A stretch of DNA of 45,460 bases from positions 1-45,460 of the forward strand of contig CALWTY010000017.1 of the NCBI GenBank assembly GCA_944384585.1, given 5' to 3'. The notes beneath the pieces are model-generated. The model was not told where the DNA came from and did no database searches. It was given only the letters and a program-made list of their open reading frames with translations. The position numbers were made by a program, and so were the translations under genes. Source of the stretch: an uncultured Clostridia bacterium (lineage in GTDB: Bacteria > Bacillota > Clostridia > Oscillospirales > CAG-272). Below are positions 1 to 9,714 of the stretch, one piece after another (the stretch's first letter is position 1; each line of letters opens with the position of its first letter).

Positions 1-1176
1 CGCGGTGGAATAGCCGAACGCCTGCACCGCGCCGCCGATCACGTTCAGCACCCCGGAAATGGCATAGGCAATCAGGACATATTGCGCGCGGATCATGCCG
101 ACCTCAACGCCTTTCGGGTCGCTCGGCAGGTAAATCCGGAGCAGAGGCCGCCCGAGCAGAAACATCGCGACGCTCAGCACGGCGCTGAAAGCGACGGCGC
201 ACACGAGGCAGGCGAGAAACGCGTTGCGGACGCGGGTCTTCTTCCCCGCCCCGATGTTCTGCCCCATAAAGGCGACGGTGGCGGCATTGAGCGCGCTGAT
301 GCCGGCGGAAATGAAGCCCTCAAGGCTGGCGCAGGCGGAATTGCCCGCCACCGCGCTCTCGCCGTAGCTGTTGATCGCCGACTGGATCTGAACGTTGGAA
401 ATGCTGTACATGGCGTTGGTAATGCCGGAGGGCAGACCGTAGCGGACAATGCCGAGAAGCTCCTTTGAATATATTCTGATCTGCCTCAGTTCAAGACGGG
501 TCTCGTCCTCCTGCTTCATCAGACAGCGCACCGTCAGGAAGGCGGCAAGATACTGAGAGAGGGTGGTGGCAATGGCGACGCCGGCGGCGTCCAGAAAAAA
601 GACCGCCACGAACAGGAGATTCATCAGGACGTTGGCGATCCCTGATACCATCAGAAAGTAGAGGGGGCGGCGGGTATCCCCCTTGGTGCGGAGGATCGCG
701 CTGCCGAAATTATAGACCATGATTCCGGGGCAGCCGAGAAAATAGATCACCATATACTGCACCGCCATCTCAAGAGAGGCATCCGGGCAGTCGGTCGCCA
801 CCATTGCGGGTCTTGCGACCAGAATCCCGATCACCGCGAGCAGAACGCCGGCGATCGCGCTGACGGCGATGGCGGTATGTACGATCCGATGAGAGGTTTC
901 ACGGTTCTGCGCGCCGATACTGCGGGAGAGCAGAACATTCACCCCGACCGACAGCCCCATGACGGTATTGACGATCAGAGAAATGATGGAGCCGGTCGCA
1001 CCGACCGCCGCCGTTGCGGGAGTCGCGTTCTCCCCCGCAAAATTCCCGACGACGGCAAGGTCGGCTGCATTGAAAAGGATCTGAAGCATTCCCGCCAGAA
1101 TAATGGGGATCGCGTATGAAATGACAGCGGGGATGATCGGCCCCTCCGTCATATCGATATTTTTGCTGTGTAACAT
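1..1176 (-). CDS. MATE family efflux transporter (3' end outside window)
   Basis: Reading from the ATG at 1176 gives 392 residues that run off the left edge, so the C-terminus is missing. The protein is a multi-pass membrane transporter of the MATE/polysaccharide-transporter superfamily, which exports drugs or metabolites in exchange for Na+ or H+. It begins MLHSKNIDMTEGPI and continues with the typical first-helix pattern (IPIILAGMLQILFNAADLAVVGNF), then VNTVMGLSVGVNVLLSRSIG and a second internal half with GLPSGITNAMYSISNVQIQ and FMGQNIGAGK. The ribosome site CGAGGA sits 6 bases before the ATG. It starts 56 bases after prfC ends, on the same strand, and no promoter is visible between them, so the two may be cotranscribed. 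The substrate cannot be told from sequence. Confidence 0.9.
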   Translation of the reverse strand, partial: MLHSKNIDMTEGPIIPAVISYAIPIILAGMLQILFNAADLAVVGNFAGENATPATAAVGATGSIISLIVNTVMGLSVGVNVLLSRSIGAQNRETSHRIVHTAIAVSAIAGVLLAVIGILVARPAMVATDCPDASLEMAVQYMVIYFLGCPGIMVYNFGSAILRTKGDTRRPLYFLMVSGIANVLMNLLFVAVFFLDAAGVAIATTLSQYLAAFLTVRCLMKQEDETRLELRQIRIYSKELLGIVRYGLPSGITNAMYSISNVQIQSAINSYGESAVAGNSACASLEGFISAGISALNAATVAFMGQNIGAGKKTRVRNAFLACLVCAVAFSAVLSVAMFLLGRPLLRIYLPSDPKGVEVGMIRAQYVLIAYAISGVLNVIGGAVQAFGYSTA

Positions 1177-1232
1177 AATATCCTCGTTCCGATAAGATCG
1201 GTATTCCTTGATCTTTCGTCTTTCCGAAGAGG

Positions 1233-2816
1233 TCAGCTCCCGTATTCCTCAAGCGTCAGGCCTTCGTTATGCTCCAGCGTATAACGGAGGCTCCACTCGC
1301 CGGAAAACAGCAGGTAATTCACGCCCCGAACGTCCTGCACCCACTTCACCTCATAAAGGTAGAGCTTCGCAGGGTCCACCCCCTCGGGAATGCGCTTGAC
1401 GATCTGATAGGGCTGGTCATACTGACGGTATTCCACACCGTACTCGTTCTTCATCCGCGACTCCAGCACGTCAAACTGAAGCTGGCCGACCACGCCGACA
1501 TAGACCCGCTCCATACCGGAATTGGGCTCAAAGAAGATGCGGATGGCGCCCTCCTGGGCAATCTGATTCACGCCCTTGGCAAACTGCTTGCGCTTCATGC
1601 TGTCGATCTGCTCGATCAGCGCGAAGCGCTCCGGCGAAAAGGTCGGGATGCCCTCGAAGCAGATCTCGAGGCTCTTGTCACAAACGGTATCCCCGATCGA
1701 AAAAATACCGGGATCAAACACGCCGATGATATCGCCTGCGTAGGCCTCGTCGACAATCGAGCGCTCCTGCGCCATCATCTGCTGAGGCTGGGAGAGCTTC
1801 AGCTCTTTTCCCTGCTGCACATGAAAATACTCCGCTCCGCGCTCAAACCGTCCCGACACGATCCGCATAAAGGCAATCCGGTCGCGGTGCGCCTTGTTCA
1901 TATTCGCCTGGATCTTGAAGACAAACGCGGAAAACCGGTCGTCGCAGGGATCAATCGTCCGCTCGCCGGCATTCCGGGGCAGCGGAGAGGTCGTCATGCG
2001 AAGGAAATTTTCAAGAAAGGTTTCAACGCCGAAATTATTCAGCGCCGAGCCGAAAAACACGGGGCTGAGCCGCCCGCCGCGCACCTTGTCCAGATCAAAA
2101 TCGAAGCTCGCGCCGTCGAGCAGCTCAATCTGCCCCGTCAGCTCCTCCCGTTGATCCGATCCGATCAGGGAATCGAGCTTTTCGACATCGGTCAGCTCGC
2201 ATTCGATGGAGGCGAGGCGATCCCGCCCCTTATGGGCATCGGCATAGGCCAGAATGCGGCGGTTGACGCGGTCATAGACGCCCTTGAAGCCGACGCCGCA
2301 GCCGATCGGCCAGTTCATCGGATAGGTGCCGATGCCGAATTCGCGCTCCAGTTCGTCGATCAGATCAAAGGGATCCCTTGCCTCGTGGTCGAGCTTATTG
2401 ATAAAAGTAAAAATCGGGATCTTCCGCATTGCGCAGACCTTGAAGAGCTTTCTCGTCTGCGGCTCAATGCCCTTGGCGGCATCGATGACCATGACGGCGC
2501 TGTCTGCCGCCATCAGGGTGCGGTAGGTATCCTCCGAGAAATCCTGGTGTCCGGGGGTATCGAGGATATTGATGCAGTAGCCCTCATATTCAAACTGCAT
2601 GACCGAGGAGGTGATGGAAATGCCTCGTTTCTTCTCCATCTCCATCCAGTCGGAAACGGCATGGCGATCGGAGGCTTTTCCTTTGACCGAGCCTGCCGTC
2701 TGGATTGCGCCTCCGTACAGAAGGAGCTTTTCGGTCAGCGTTGTTTTTCCCGCGTCGGGGTGGGAAATGATGGCAAAGGTACGCCGTCTGCTGATTTCCT
2801 TTTCAAAGTGATTCAA
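1233..2816 (-). CDS. prfC: Peptide chain release factor 3 (RF3)
   Basis: A 527-residue translational GTPase that recycles RF1/RF2 from the ribosome after termination. Seen: G1 loop HPDAGKT at about residues 19-25, switch region RGISITSS, G3 DTPGHQDF, G4 NKLDHEARDP, then the RF3-specific C-terminal domain (ERVYVGVVGQLQFDVLESR). Length and order match the family. The start is TTG at 2816: AGGAGG lies 8 bases upstream, and no in-frame ATG fits the conserved N-terminus MNHFEKEISRRRTFAIISHPDAGKT. It has its own promoter at 2889-2917 and is separated from the upstream ATPase operon by a terminator. Confidence 0.97.
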   Translation of the reverse strand: MNHFEKEISRRRTFAIISHPDAGKTTLTEKLLLYGGAIQTAGSVKGKASDRHAVSDWMEMEKKRGISITSSVMQFEYEGYCINILDTPGHQDFSEDTYRTLMAADSAVMVIDAAKGIEPQTRKLFKVCAMRKIPIFTFINKLDHEARDPFDLIDELEREFGIGTYPMNWPIGCGVGFKGVYDRVNRRILAYADAHKGRDRLASIECELTDVEKLDSLIGSDQREELTGQIELLDGASFDFDLDKVRGGRLSPVFFGSALNNFGVETFLENFLRMTTSPLPRNAGERTIDPCDDRFSAFVFKIQANMNKAHRDRIAFMRIVSGRFERGAEYFHVQQGKELKLSQPQQMMAQERSIVDEAYAGDIIGVFDPGIFSIGDTVCDKSLEICFEGIPTFSPERFALIEQIDSMKRKQFAKGVNQIAQEGAIRIFFEPNSGMERVYVGVVGQLQFDVLESRMKNEYGVEYRQYDQPYQIVKRIPEGVDPAKLYLYEVKWVQDVRGVNYLLFSGEWSLRYTLEHNEGLTLEEYGS

Positions 2817-2888
2817 TCCTGTTACCTCCTGCCGGATGCTCTCACGATAAATTCGGGCGAAGCATTTTCCGCATAACCCGCACAGAAT

Positions 2889-2917
2889 ATTCTACCATAA
2901 AAATTGCAATCTTACAA
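2889..2917 (-). promoter_or_regulatory. Sigma-A promoter of prfC
   Basis: On the minus strand: -35 TTGTAA (2917-2912), 17-base spacer, -10 TAGAAT (2894-2889) preceded by TGG, an extended -10. It lies between the ATPase terminator and prfC. Confidence 0.65.
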
Positions 2918-2920
2918 GCG

Positions 2921-2953
2921 AAAACAACAAAAAAGACGACCAAAAAGATCGCC
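2921..2953 (-). terminator. Rho-independent terminator after the F-ATPase operon
   Basis: On the minus strand GGCGATC (2953-2947), a five-T loop, then GGTCGTC (2941-2935). This is a 7-pair stem with two G-U pairs, followed at once by six Ts and a T-rich tail. It lies downstream of atpC and upstream of the prfC promoter. Confidence 0.8.
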
Positions 2954-3117
2954 TTTCTTATTCATATTTTGGCAACTGTATTGAACGGCACACCGTGGTC
3001 TCCCGCTTTTTCCCAAGAGCGCAGAAGCATGGCTCCGCTCCGCGGAGAAGTCCGCCGACGGAGACAGGGGGGAGGGGCGGCGGTCGGCGCGCCGCGCCCG
3101 TCCCTGTTCCGCCGTTA
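2954..3117. other. Unexplained GC-rich spacer between atpC and its terminator
   Basis: About 160 bases with no gene I recognise. On the minus strand a short frame starting at ATG (3031) would read MLLRSWEKAGDHGVPFNTVAKI and stop just before the terminator; it has no ribosome site. The GC-rich part (about 3030-3110) contains the small inverted repeat CTCCGCGGAG. It may be a degenerate repeat element or simply the 3' untranslated region of the ATPase mRNA. Confidence 0.3.
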
Positions 3118-3525
3118 TCAGTTGACGGTATTTTTGACTCTGAGCCTTGCCATCGCACGGTTGAGGGCAATCTGCGTCTGATGATATTCGATGAGGCTCT
3201 GCTTCTGACGGAGCTTTTCCAGCTCACGCTCGCGCGCCTCCTCCGCCCGCACCGCGTCAATCTCCTCCGGCCATTCGCAGTCCTGGCAGAAGACGATGAC
3301 TTCATCGGGACGGACCTCGATAAAGCCCTCGGAGGAAAAGGCAGTCCGCCAGACTCCCTCCCTCTTGATTTTCAGGCATCCGATTTCCAGCGCTGCCAGC
3401 AGCGGGCGATGGGATTTCAGCACCGTAAGCTGTCCGTCGGGAAGCGTACAGGTCAGCGCCTCGGCATTCCCCTTGTAAAACAGCCGCTTCGGCGTGAGGA
3501 TTTCCAGCATGAATTCCGACGCCAT
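3118..3525 (-). CDS. atpC: F1F0 ATP synthase epsilon subunit
   Basis: A 135-residue central-stalk subunit that sits on gamma and regulates rotation. Seen: N-terminal beta-barrel (MLEILTPKRLFYKGNAEALTC, LPDGQLTVLKSHRPLLAALEIG) followed by a charged two-helix C-terminal part (EEARERELEKLRQKQSLIEYHQTQIALNRAMARLRV), the usual epsilon layout and length. It is the last gene of the operon and starts 4 bases after atpD ends. Its ribosome site is weak (GACGAG), so translation is probably coupled to atpD. The second in-frame ATG, 15 bases in, is an alternative start. Confidence 0.96.
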   Translation of the reverse strand: MASEFMLEILTPKRLFYKGNAEALTCTLPDGQLTVLKSHRPLLAALEIGCLKIKREGVWRTAFSSEGFIEVRPDEVIVFCQDCEWPEEIDAVRAEEARERELEKLRQKQSLIEYHQTQIALNRAMARLRVKNTVN

Positions 3526-3529
3526 CTCG

Positions 3530-4960
<1,431 letters not shown>

Positions 4961-5848
4961 TCAGATCGCCTTTTCGGCAATCGTCTCTGTTGCGGCGGCT
5001 ATTTCCGACAGCTCGTTTGTGATCATGAGCTGCCGCCTTGCGTTATAGTCGGCCTGAAGGCCGCGCAGCATCTCATCGGCGTTTTTGGTCGCGGTCTGCA
5101 TGGCGTTCATGCGCGCCGCATGCTCCGAGGCCGAGGACTGAGAGATGGCGTTGAAGAGCGTCGCGACGATAAACTGCGGAACGACTCGCTCAAAGACCGC
5201 CTCCGGCGAGGGATCGAAGAGGATATCGCCCCGATACTGATATTCGATCTCGGCATCCTTGAGGTTCTCGACGGTAAGCGGAAGCAGCTTGATCATCGTA
5301 GGCTCCTGCACCGTCGCGTTCACATAATGCGTAAAGATCACATAAATCTTGTCCAGCCGGCTCTTTCTGTATTCCTCCAGCACCGTATCGGTGATGACCC
5401 GCACCTGATAGAGCGTCGGCTTCTGGACGACGCCGCGCCAGATATAGTCGGGCTCCTTACCGTGCTGACGGAAGTATTCCTCTCCCGCGATGCCGATCAC
5501 GGCGATCTTGCTGTTGGAGGAAGCGTGCTTCTTCAGCTTTTGCTCGGTAAAGGAAAAAAGACTGCTGTGATAGCTCCCGCACAGCCCCTTGTCCCCGGAA
5601 ATCACGATAAAAAGCGAGCTTTTCACCTCGGGATGACCCTCCAGGAAGGGATGATGCGCCGGCGCCTCGGTATGCAGGAAGATATCCTTCATCGTCGCGC
5701 GGAGACGGACCATGAATTCGATATTGTAATCGATCATCTTCACGGTCTTTTTCATGCGCGAGGTGGAGAGCAGATACATGGCGTTGGTGATCTGCCTCGT
5801 CTGCTCAACCGCGCGGATATGATCCTTGATCTCATTCGGATTCAGCAA
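4961..5848 (-). CDS. atpG: F1F0 ATP synthase gamma subunit
   Basis: A 295-residue rotor-shaft subunit. Both terminal helices are seen: N-terminal EIKDHIRAVEQTRQITNAMYLLSTSRMKKT and C-terminal MNAMQTATKNADEMLRGLQADYNARRQLMITNELSEIAAATE. The middle holds FIVISGDKGLCGSYHSSLF. The start is TTG at 5848, preceded by AGGTGG at 7 bases. It overlaps the end of atpA by 17 bases, which indicates translational coupling. No ATG exists before the conserved N-terminus. Confidence 0.96.
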   Translation of the reverse strand: MLNPNEIKDHIRAVEQTRQITNAMYLLSTSRMKKTVKMIDYNIEFMVRLRATMKDIFLHTEAPAHHPFLEGHPEVKSSLFIVISGDKGLCGSYHSSLFSFTEQKLKKHASSNSKIAVIGIAGEEYFRQHGKEPDYIWRGVVQKPTLYQVRVITDTVLEEYRKSRLDKIYVIFTHYVNATVQEPTMIKLLPLTVENLKDAEIEYQYRGDILFDPSPEAVFERVVPQFIVATLFNAISQSSASEHAARMNAMQTATKNADEMLRGLQADYNARRQLMITNELSEIAAATETIAEKAI

Positions 5849-7340
5849 GCTCAGCCCACCTTCCGAAATGTCCCTTCAGCAGTTCCTCGGTCTGCTCGTC
5901 GCAGTCATGCGTCGACTCGATCCTGTAAAGCAGATCGCCGCAGTTTTTCTCGAAATAGCGAAGGAATGCCGGGATCATTTTCTTCATGTTTTTCGATTCC
6001 ACCGAATCGAACGCGCCGCAGCGGAAGCCGAGAAGCAGGATCGTCTCCTGGCTGAGGGAATACGGTTTGTTTTTCTCCTGGTTGAAGATGGCTGTCAGCT
6101 TTTCCCCGCGCTGCAGCGTCGCCTTGGTCGCAGGGTCGAGATCCGAGCCGAAGCGGGCAAAGACCGCCATCTCCTTATATTGGGCAAGCTCGATCCTGAG
6201 CAGCCCCGACACCTTGCGCATCGCCTTATACTGCGCGGCGCGCCCGACGCGGGATACCGAAAGGCCGGTATTGATGGCGGGGCGGATGCCGGAATGGAAC
6301 AGCTCCGATTCCAGATAAATCTGCCCGTCGGTGATGGAGATGACGTTTGTCGGAATGTAGGCAGAGATATTGCCTCCCGTCGTCTCGATAATGGGAAGCG
6401 CCGTCATGGTGCCGCCTCCCTCGCTGTCGGCCAGGCAGGCAGAGCGCTCAAGGAGCCTTGAGTGCAGATAAAAGACGTCGCCGGGATATGCCTCACGGCC
6501 CGGCGGGCGGTGGAGCAGCAGCGACATGGTGCGATAGGCAACGGCGTGCTTGGAAAGATCGTCGTAAACCACCAGCACGTCCCGCCCGTCCCGCATGAAG
6601 GATTCCGCCATCGAGCAGGCGGCATAGGGCGCCAGATACTGCATGGCGGGACTGTCGGCGGCGGTTGCCGCCACCACGGCGGTATATTTCATCGCGTCGG
6701 CCTTCCGAAGCGTCATGATGACCTGTGCGATCGTCGACGCCTTCTGTCCGATTGCGCAGTAGATGCAGATGACGTTCTTATTCTTCTGATTCAGGATCGT
6801 ATCGATCGCGATGGTGGTCTTCCCCGTCTGTCGGTCCCCGATGATCAGCTCGCGCTGCCCCTTTCCGATCGGAATCATGCTGTCGATCGGAAGGATTCCG
6901 GTATCCAGCGGCTCGCAGACCGGCTTTCTCGCGATGATCCCCGGCGCGTTTTTCTCCATCGGCGCGTATTTTTTCGCTTTGAAGGGCTCGCCGTCAAGGG
7001 GGGCGCCGATCGGATTCAGCACCCGTCCGATGACGGAATAGGAGACCGGCGTATCGACGGGATGCCCTGTCCCCGTCACCACGTCTCCGATGCTCACCGA
7101 AGCGCCGGAATTCAGAATGACGGCGCCGACGCCGTTTTCCTCCAGATCCAGCGCGATGCCCCATATGCCGTTCCCGAAATCCAGCAGCTCGCCGTAGCAG
7201 CGCCCCGGCAGATTCTCCACCCGCGCCACGCCGTCGCTCACCTTCGTCACGGTTCCGCAGGTATAGACGGTGCCGTTCGGAGTGAATTCCTCGATCCGCT
7301 TTTTCAGTATTTCATTCAGCGCATCCGTTTCAAAATTCAT
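5832..7340 (-). CDS. atpA: F1F0 ATP synthase alpha subunit
   Basis: A 502-residue non-catalytic nucleotide-binding subunit of F1. Seen: N-terminal helix MNFETDALNEILKKRIEEF, P-loop GDRQTGKT, YCAIGQKASTIAQV, DDLSKHAVAYR, GGNISAYIPTNVISITDGQIYLE and SGIRPAINTGLSVSRVG. The N-terminal helix, which normally docks the delta subunit, is of normal length, although the delta encoded just upstream lacks its usual alpha-binding domain. The start ATG follows AAAGGATAGGATCTC. Confidence 0.98.
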   Translation of the reverse strand: MNFETDALNEILKKRIEEFTPNGTVYTCGTVTKVSDGVARVENLPGRCYGELLDFGNGIWGIALDLEENGVGAVILNSGASVSIGDVVTGTGHPVDTPVSYSVIGRVLNPIGAPLDGEPFKAKKYAPMEKNAPGIIARKPVCEPLDTGILPIDSMIPIGKGQRELIIGDRQTGKTTIAIDTILNQKNKNVICIYCAIGQKASTIAQVIMTLRKADAMKYTAVVAATAADSPAMQYLAPYAACSMAESFMRDGRDVLVVYDDLSKHAVAYRTMSLLLHRPPGREAYPGDVFYLHSRLLERSACLADSEGGGTMTALPIIETTGGNISAYIPTNVISITDGQIYLESELFHSGIRPAINTGLSVSRVGRAAQYKAMRKVSGLLRIELAQYKEMAVFARFGSDLDPATKATLQRGEKLTAIFNQEKNKPYSLSQETILLLGFRCGAFDSVESKNMKKMIPAFLRYFEKNCGDLLYRIESTHDCDEQTEELLKGHFGRWAELAESE

Positions 7341-7377
7341 GAGATCCTATCCTTTCCTGCGCGGAAGAAGCCTTCCG

Positions 7378-7599
7378 TCAGCCCTTGAGCAGCGTTCTTT
7401 TCATCTCCGCCAGCTTGGAGGAGAGGGAGGAATCGAAAACGCAGCCGTCGATCTCCGCGACAAAGCCGCCGAGGAGCGACCGATCGGACTCGATATCAAA
7501 GTCAAGCCTCCTGCCGAACAGCTCCTCAAACGACTGCACGATATACGACGTCGTCTCGCTGTCCGTGCCGAAGGCGACCCTGAGCTTTGACCTTCTCAT
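7378..7599 (-). CDS. atpH: Very short F1F0 ATP synthase delta subunit (C-terminal part only)
   Basis: A 73-residue protein in the exact operon position of atpH (between atpF and atpA). It matches only the C-terminal part of the delta/OSCP family: TSYIVQSFEELFGRRLDFDIESD, then SLLGGFVAEIDGCVFDSSLSSKLAEMKRTLL, corresponding to the family's LxGGxxxxIGDxVxDxSxxxxLxxLKRxL. The usual protein is about 180 residues, and the six-helix N-terminal domain that binds alpha is absent. This does not look like breakage: the ATG at 7599 follows atpF by 10 bases and has GGGAGG at 5 bases. Nothing resembling the missing domain lies upstream, where atpF is complete. Whether F1 is held to the stator by another protein is unknown. 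Confidence 0.85.
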   Translation of the reverse strand: MRRSKLRVAFGTDSETTSYIVQSFEELFGRRLDFDIESDRSLLGGFVAEIDGCVFDSSLSSKLAEMKRTLLKG

Positions 7600-7611
7600 C
7601 CCGTCCTCCCG

Positions 7612-8121
7612 TCAGCCCTGCTTCATGCTGCCGAGCTCTTTTTCGAAGAAATCGGCGGCAAGGCGCTTGTTGTCCTCGTCATTCAGATTCCGCGCGATCA
7701 GCTTGGAGGCAATGGAAACCGAAAGCTCCACCACATCGTCCTTCATCCCGTTGATCGCCTCTTTTTCCCGTGTCGCAATATTGAGATTGGCATCGGCAAT
7801 CAGCTTGTCGGCCTCGGCACGGGCGGCATTGAGGATCTCGGTTGCATTTCGATCGGCCTTCTCCCGGCTTTGATGCAGAAGCTCCTTGGAGCGATGCTCC
7901 GCCTCCTCCATCTGCGCCTCATAGGCCTCTTTTCTGGACTCCAGCTCCTTTGAAGCCTCGTCCAGCGTCTTCTGCTCCTTCTCAATCCGTTCCCTTCTGG
8001 CGGAAAGGAACTTCTTAACGGGCTTGTACACAAGCAGCCGGATGATCAGATAGAATACGATTATATTCAGTATGTTGATGATAAGATCAAACGGGACGTT
8101 TGAAAGATCCAGTCCGTCCAA
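7612..8121 (-). CDS. atpF: F1F0 ATP synthase b subunit
   Basis: A 169-residue peripheral-stalk subunit. One N-terminal membrane helix (FDLIINILNIIVFYLIIRLLVY) is followed by KPVKKFLSARRERIEKEQKTLDEA and a long charged coiled coil (EAQMEEAEHRSKELLHQSREKADR), ending LAADFFEKELGSMKQG. The start is TTG at 8121 after a GGGGGTG stretch. There is no ATG before the membrane helix. It ends 10 bases before the short atpH. Confidence 0.95.
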   Translation of the reverse strand: MDGLDLSNVPFDLIINILNIIVFYLIIRLLVYKPVKKFLSARRERIEKEQKTLDEASKELESRKEAYEAQMEEAEHRSKELLHQSREKADRNATEILNAARAEADKLIADANLNIATREKEAINGMKDDVVELSVSIASKLIARNLNDEDNKRLAADFFEKELGSMKQG

Positions 8122-8150
8122 GCATCACACCCCCATTCTTCCCTCGGAAG

Positions 8151-8363
8151 TCAGATTTTGGTCGCTATGATCAGCGCGATAACGAAGGCGTAAATCGCCG
8201 TCGACTCCGCAAGCGCAAGTCCCATCAGAAGGATCGAGTTGATCTTGCCCGACGCCTCGGGCTGCCGTGCGACAGCCTCGGTCGCCTTTGCCGTGGCAAA
8301 GCCCATCATGATTCCCGCTCCGAGCGCCGGAAGAAGCGCGAGCGCAGCTCCGATTGCAGTCAT
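8151..8363 (-). CDS. atpE: F1F0 ATP synthase c subunit (rotor ring)
   Basis: A 70-residue hairpin of two membrane helices forming the ion-carrying ring. Seen: GAGIMMGFATAKATEAVARQPEASGKI (polar loop RQP) and the second helix LALAESTAIYAFVIALII with the ion-binding glutamate in AEST. I chose the ATG at 8363, with GGGTGA 5 bases upstream; a GTG at 8372 in the same frame would add three residues. The Ser/Thr after the glutamate resembles Na+-binding rings. However, the glutamine that Na+ rings carry in helix 1 is Met here, so the coupling ion is uncertain. Confidence 0.95.
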   Translation of the reverse strand: MTAIGAALALLPALGAGIMMGFATAKATEAVARQPEASGKINSILLMGLALAESTAIYAFVIALIIATKI

Positions 8364-8441
8364 TACAATCACCCAACACCGCGATAAACGCGGCGCCTTT
8401 CCTATAATATTTATTGAAATCCGCCGTCATGGGAGGACGGA

Positions 8442-9344
8442 TTATTCACAGGCTTCATTGATAAAAGTCAAAGAGAGCGTCACAAAGATATAGATCTGGA
8501 TCAGCGGATGGAAGAGGTTGAAATACAGTCCCGCAACCGGCGCGATCCCGAAGGCATATCCTCCCGCAGCCCCCTTCAGCAGCTCCATCACGATCAGTCC
8601 GCCGAGCATATTGCCGAAAAGACGGCAGGCCAGCGAAACGGGGACCGCCACATCCGACACGATCCGCATCGGGAAGATGACGGGTGAAGGGGATGCCAGC
8701 CCCTTGAGGCGGCCGGAAAGCCGCTTGTTCCGGATGCCGTACCAATTGATGAGGAAGAAGGTGATCAGGCTCATCGAAAGGGTCACGGTGATATCGGAGG
8801 TCGGCGCGCGAAGCCCGAACAGCTCGGCGCAGGCGCAGCCGAACATCAGAATGCCGAGGGCGAAGAGGTAGGAACTGAGGTTTCCGGTTCTGCCGTGAAC
8901 GTTGGTCCTTGTGTGGTTGTCAAAAAACTCAACCGCCAGCTCCATCACATTCTGAAGCCCGGTCGGAGAGTCCTCCCGGAAGCGCGGAACGGCGAAGAGG
9001 CGGAAGAGCAGCGCAAGAACCAGCACGACGCCGGTGACGCCCCACATGATCAGGGAGGTCTCGGCAAAGGAGATCCCGAACAGGTCGACCCGCTCCGAGA
9101 ACATCTCGAACTCGACGACGATCCCCTTGGAGCCGCCGACAAGGATATCGAAGACCGTTCCCGCAATAAACCAGCCGGCGAGAATGATCAGGACGAAGAA
9201 GAGCTTTTTCAGCCGCTTTTTCTTCCTGTTCCCGGGATCGACGCCGCAGGCGGCGCGTGAGATAAAGTAGCCCGCCAGCGCTCCGACCGACAGCACGGCC
9301 GCCGCTGCCAGCTTGATGATATCGGCAGTTGTGATTTCCATCAT
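8442..9344 (-). CDS. atpB: F1F0 ATP synthase a subunit
   Basis: A 300-residue membrane stator subunit forming the ion half-channels. Seen: DSPTGLQNVMELAVEFF, the essential arginine in CRLFGNMLGG, and the last helix pair GLYFNLFHPLIQIYIFVTLSLTFINEACE. The N-terminus carries an extra helix and a basic loop (NRKKKRLKKLFFV). Two adjacent ATGs (9344 and 9341) follow AAGGGG with very short spacing; the second may be the true start. It is followed by atpE. Confidence 0.95.
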   Translation of the reverse strand: MMEITTADIIKLAAAAVLSVGALAGYFISRAACGVDPGNRKKKRLKKLFFVLIILAGWFIAGTVFDILVGGSKGIVVEFEMFSERVDLFGISFAETSLIMWGVTGVVLVLALLFRLFAVPRFREDSPTGLQNVMELAVEFFDNHTRTNVHGRTGNLSSYLFALGILMFGCACAELFGLRAPTSDITVTLSMSLITFFLINWYGIRNKRLSGRLKGLASPSPVIFPMRIVSDVAVPVSLACRLFGNMLGGLIVMELLKGAAGGYAFGIAPVAGLYFNLFHPLIQIYIFVTLSLTFINEACE

Positions 9345-9370
9345 CCCCTTTTACGCATTCAACCCGAAGC

Positions 9371-9634
9371 TCAGCGTCCGGCTGAGGAAACGGCGAACAG
9401 AATCACCGAGGTAATCGTCATGGCGGCGGCGTAACCGAGCCCGCAGTACAGCAGCTGCTCCCGGAAGGCAAAGAACGCCGTTGCCACCGCAAGAACATAG
9501 ACAGCCAGCTTCATCACGATAATCACCGAAAGCGATCCCTTCTTTTTCCCGGTAACCCTCGCAGTCAGCTCTCCGAGAAGAAAGCACTGAATGACTCCGA
9601 CGGCAATCCCGGAAAGCAGACTCAAGACGATCAT
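9371..9634 (-). CDS. atpI: Small membrane protein, probable AtpI-type ATP synthase accessory subunit
   Basis: An 87-residue protein heading the ATPase operon, 26 bases before atpB. Three to four hydrophobic segments are seen (MIVLSLLSGIAVGVIQCFLLG, SVIIVMKLAVYVLAVATAFFAF, YCGLGYAAAMTITSVILFAV) with a basic loop GKKKGS. AtpI proteins help assemble the c-ring, and position, size and topology fit. Sequence similarity alone is weak, so the symbol is inferred from context. I took the ATG at 9634 because AAGGAGG lies 8 bases before it. An upstream in-frame ATG (9694) has no ribosome site and would add a proline-rich, non-membrane leader. Confidence 0.65.
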   Translation of the reverse strand: MIVLSLLSGIAVGVIQCFLLGELTARVTGKKKGSLSVIIVMKLAVYVLAVATAFFAFREQLLYCGLGYAAAMTITSVILFAVSSAGR

Positions 9635-9714
9635 TTCCCTTGCCTCCTTCTCTGACGGCTGAGGCGAACGGGGCTGCTCCGGCAGCGCGTTCACACCTCG
9701 GTATTTTATGGTTC

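Noticed and set aside
899..1252. Minus-strand open frame of 117 codons at the MATE start
   Set aside because: The MATE protein reads in another frame of the same strand from ATG 1176 with clear family motifs.
1269..2876. Plus-strand open frame of 535 codons opposite prfC
   Set aside because: An antisense shadow of prfC with no family resemblance and no start signal.
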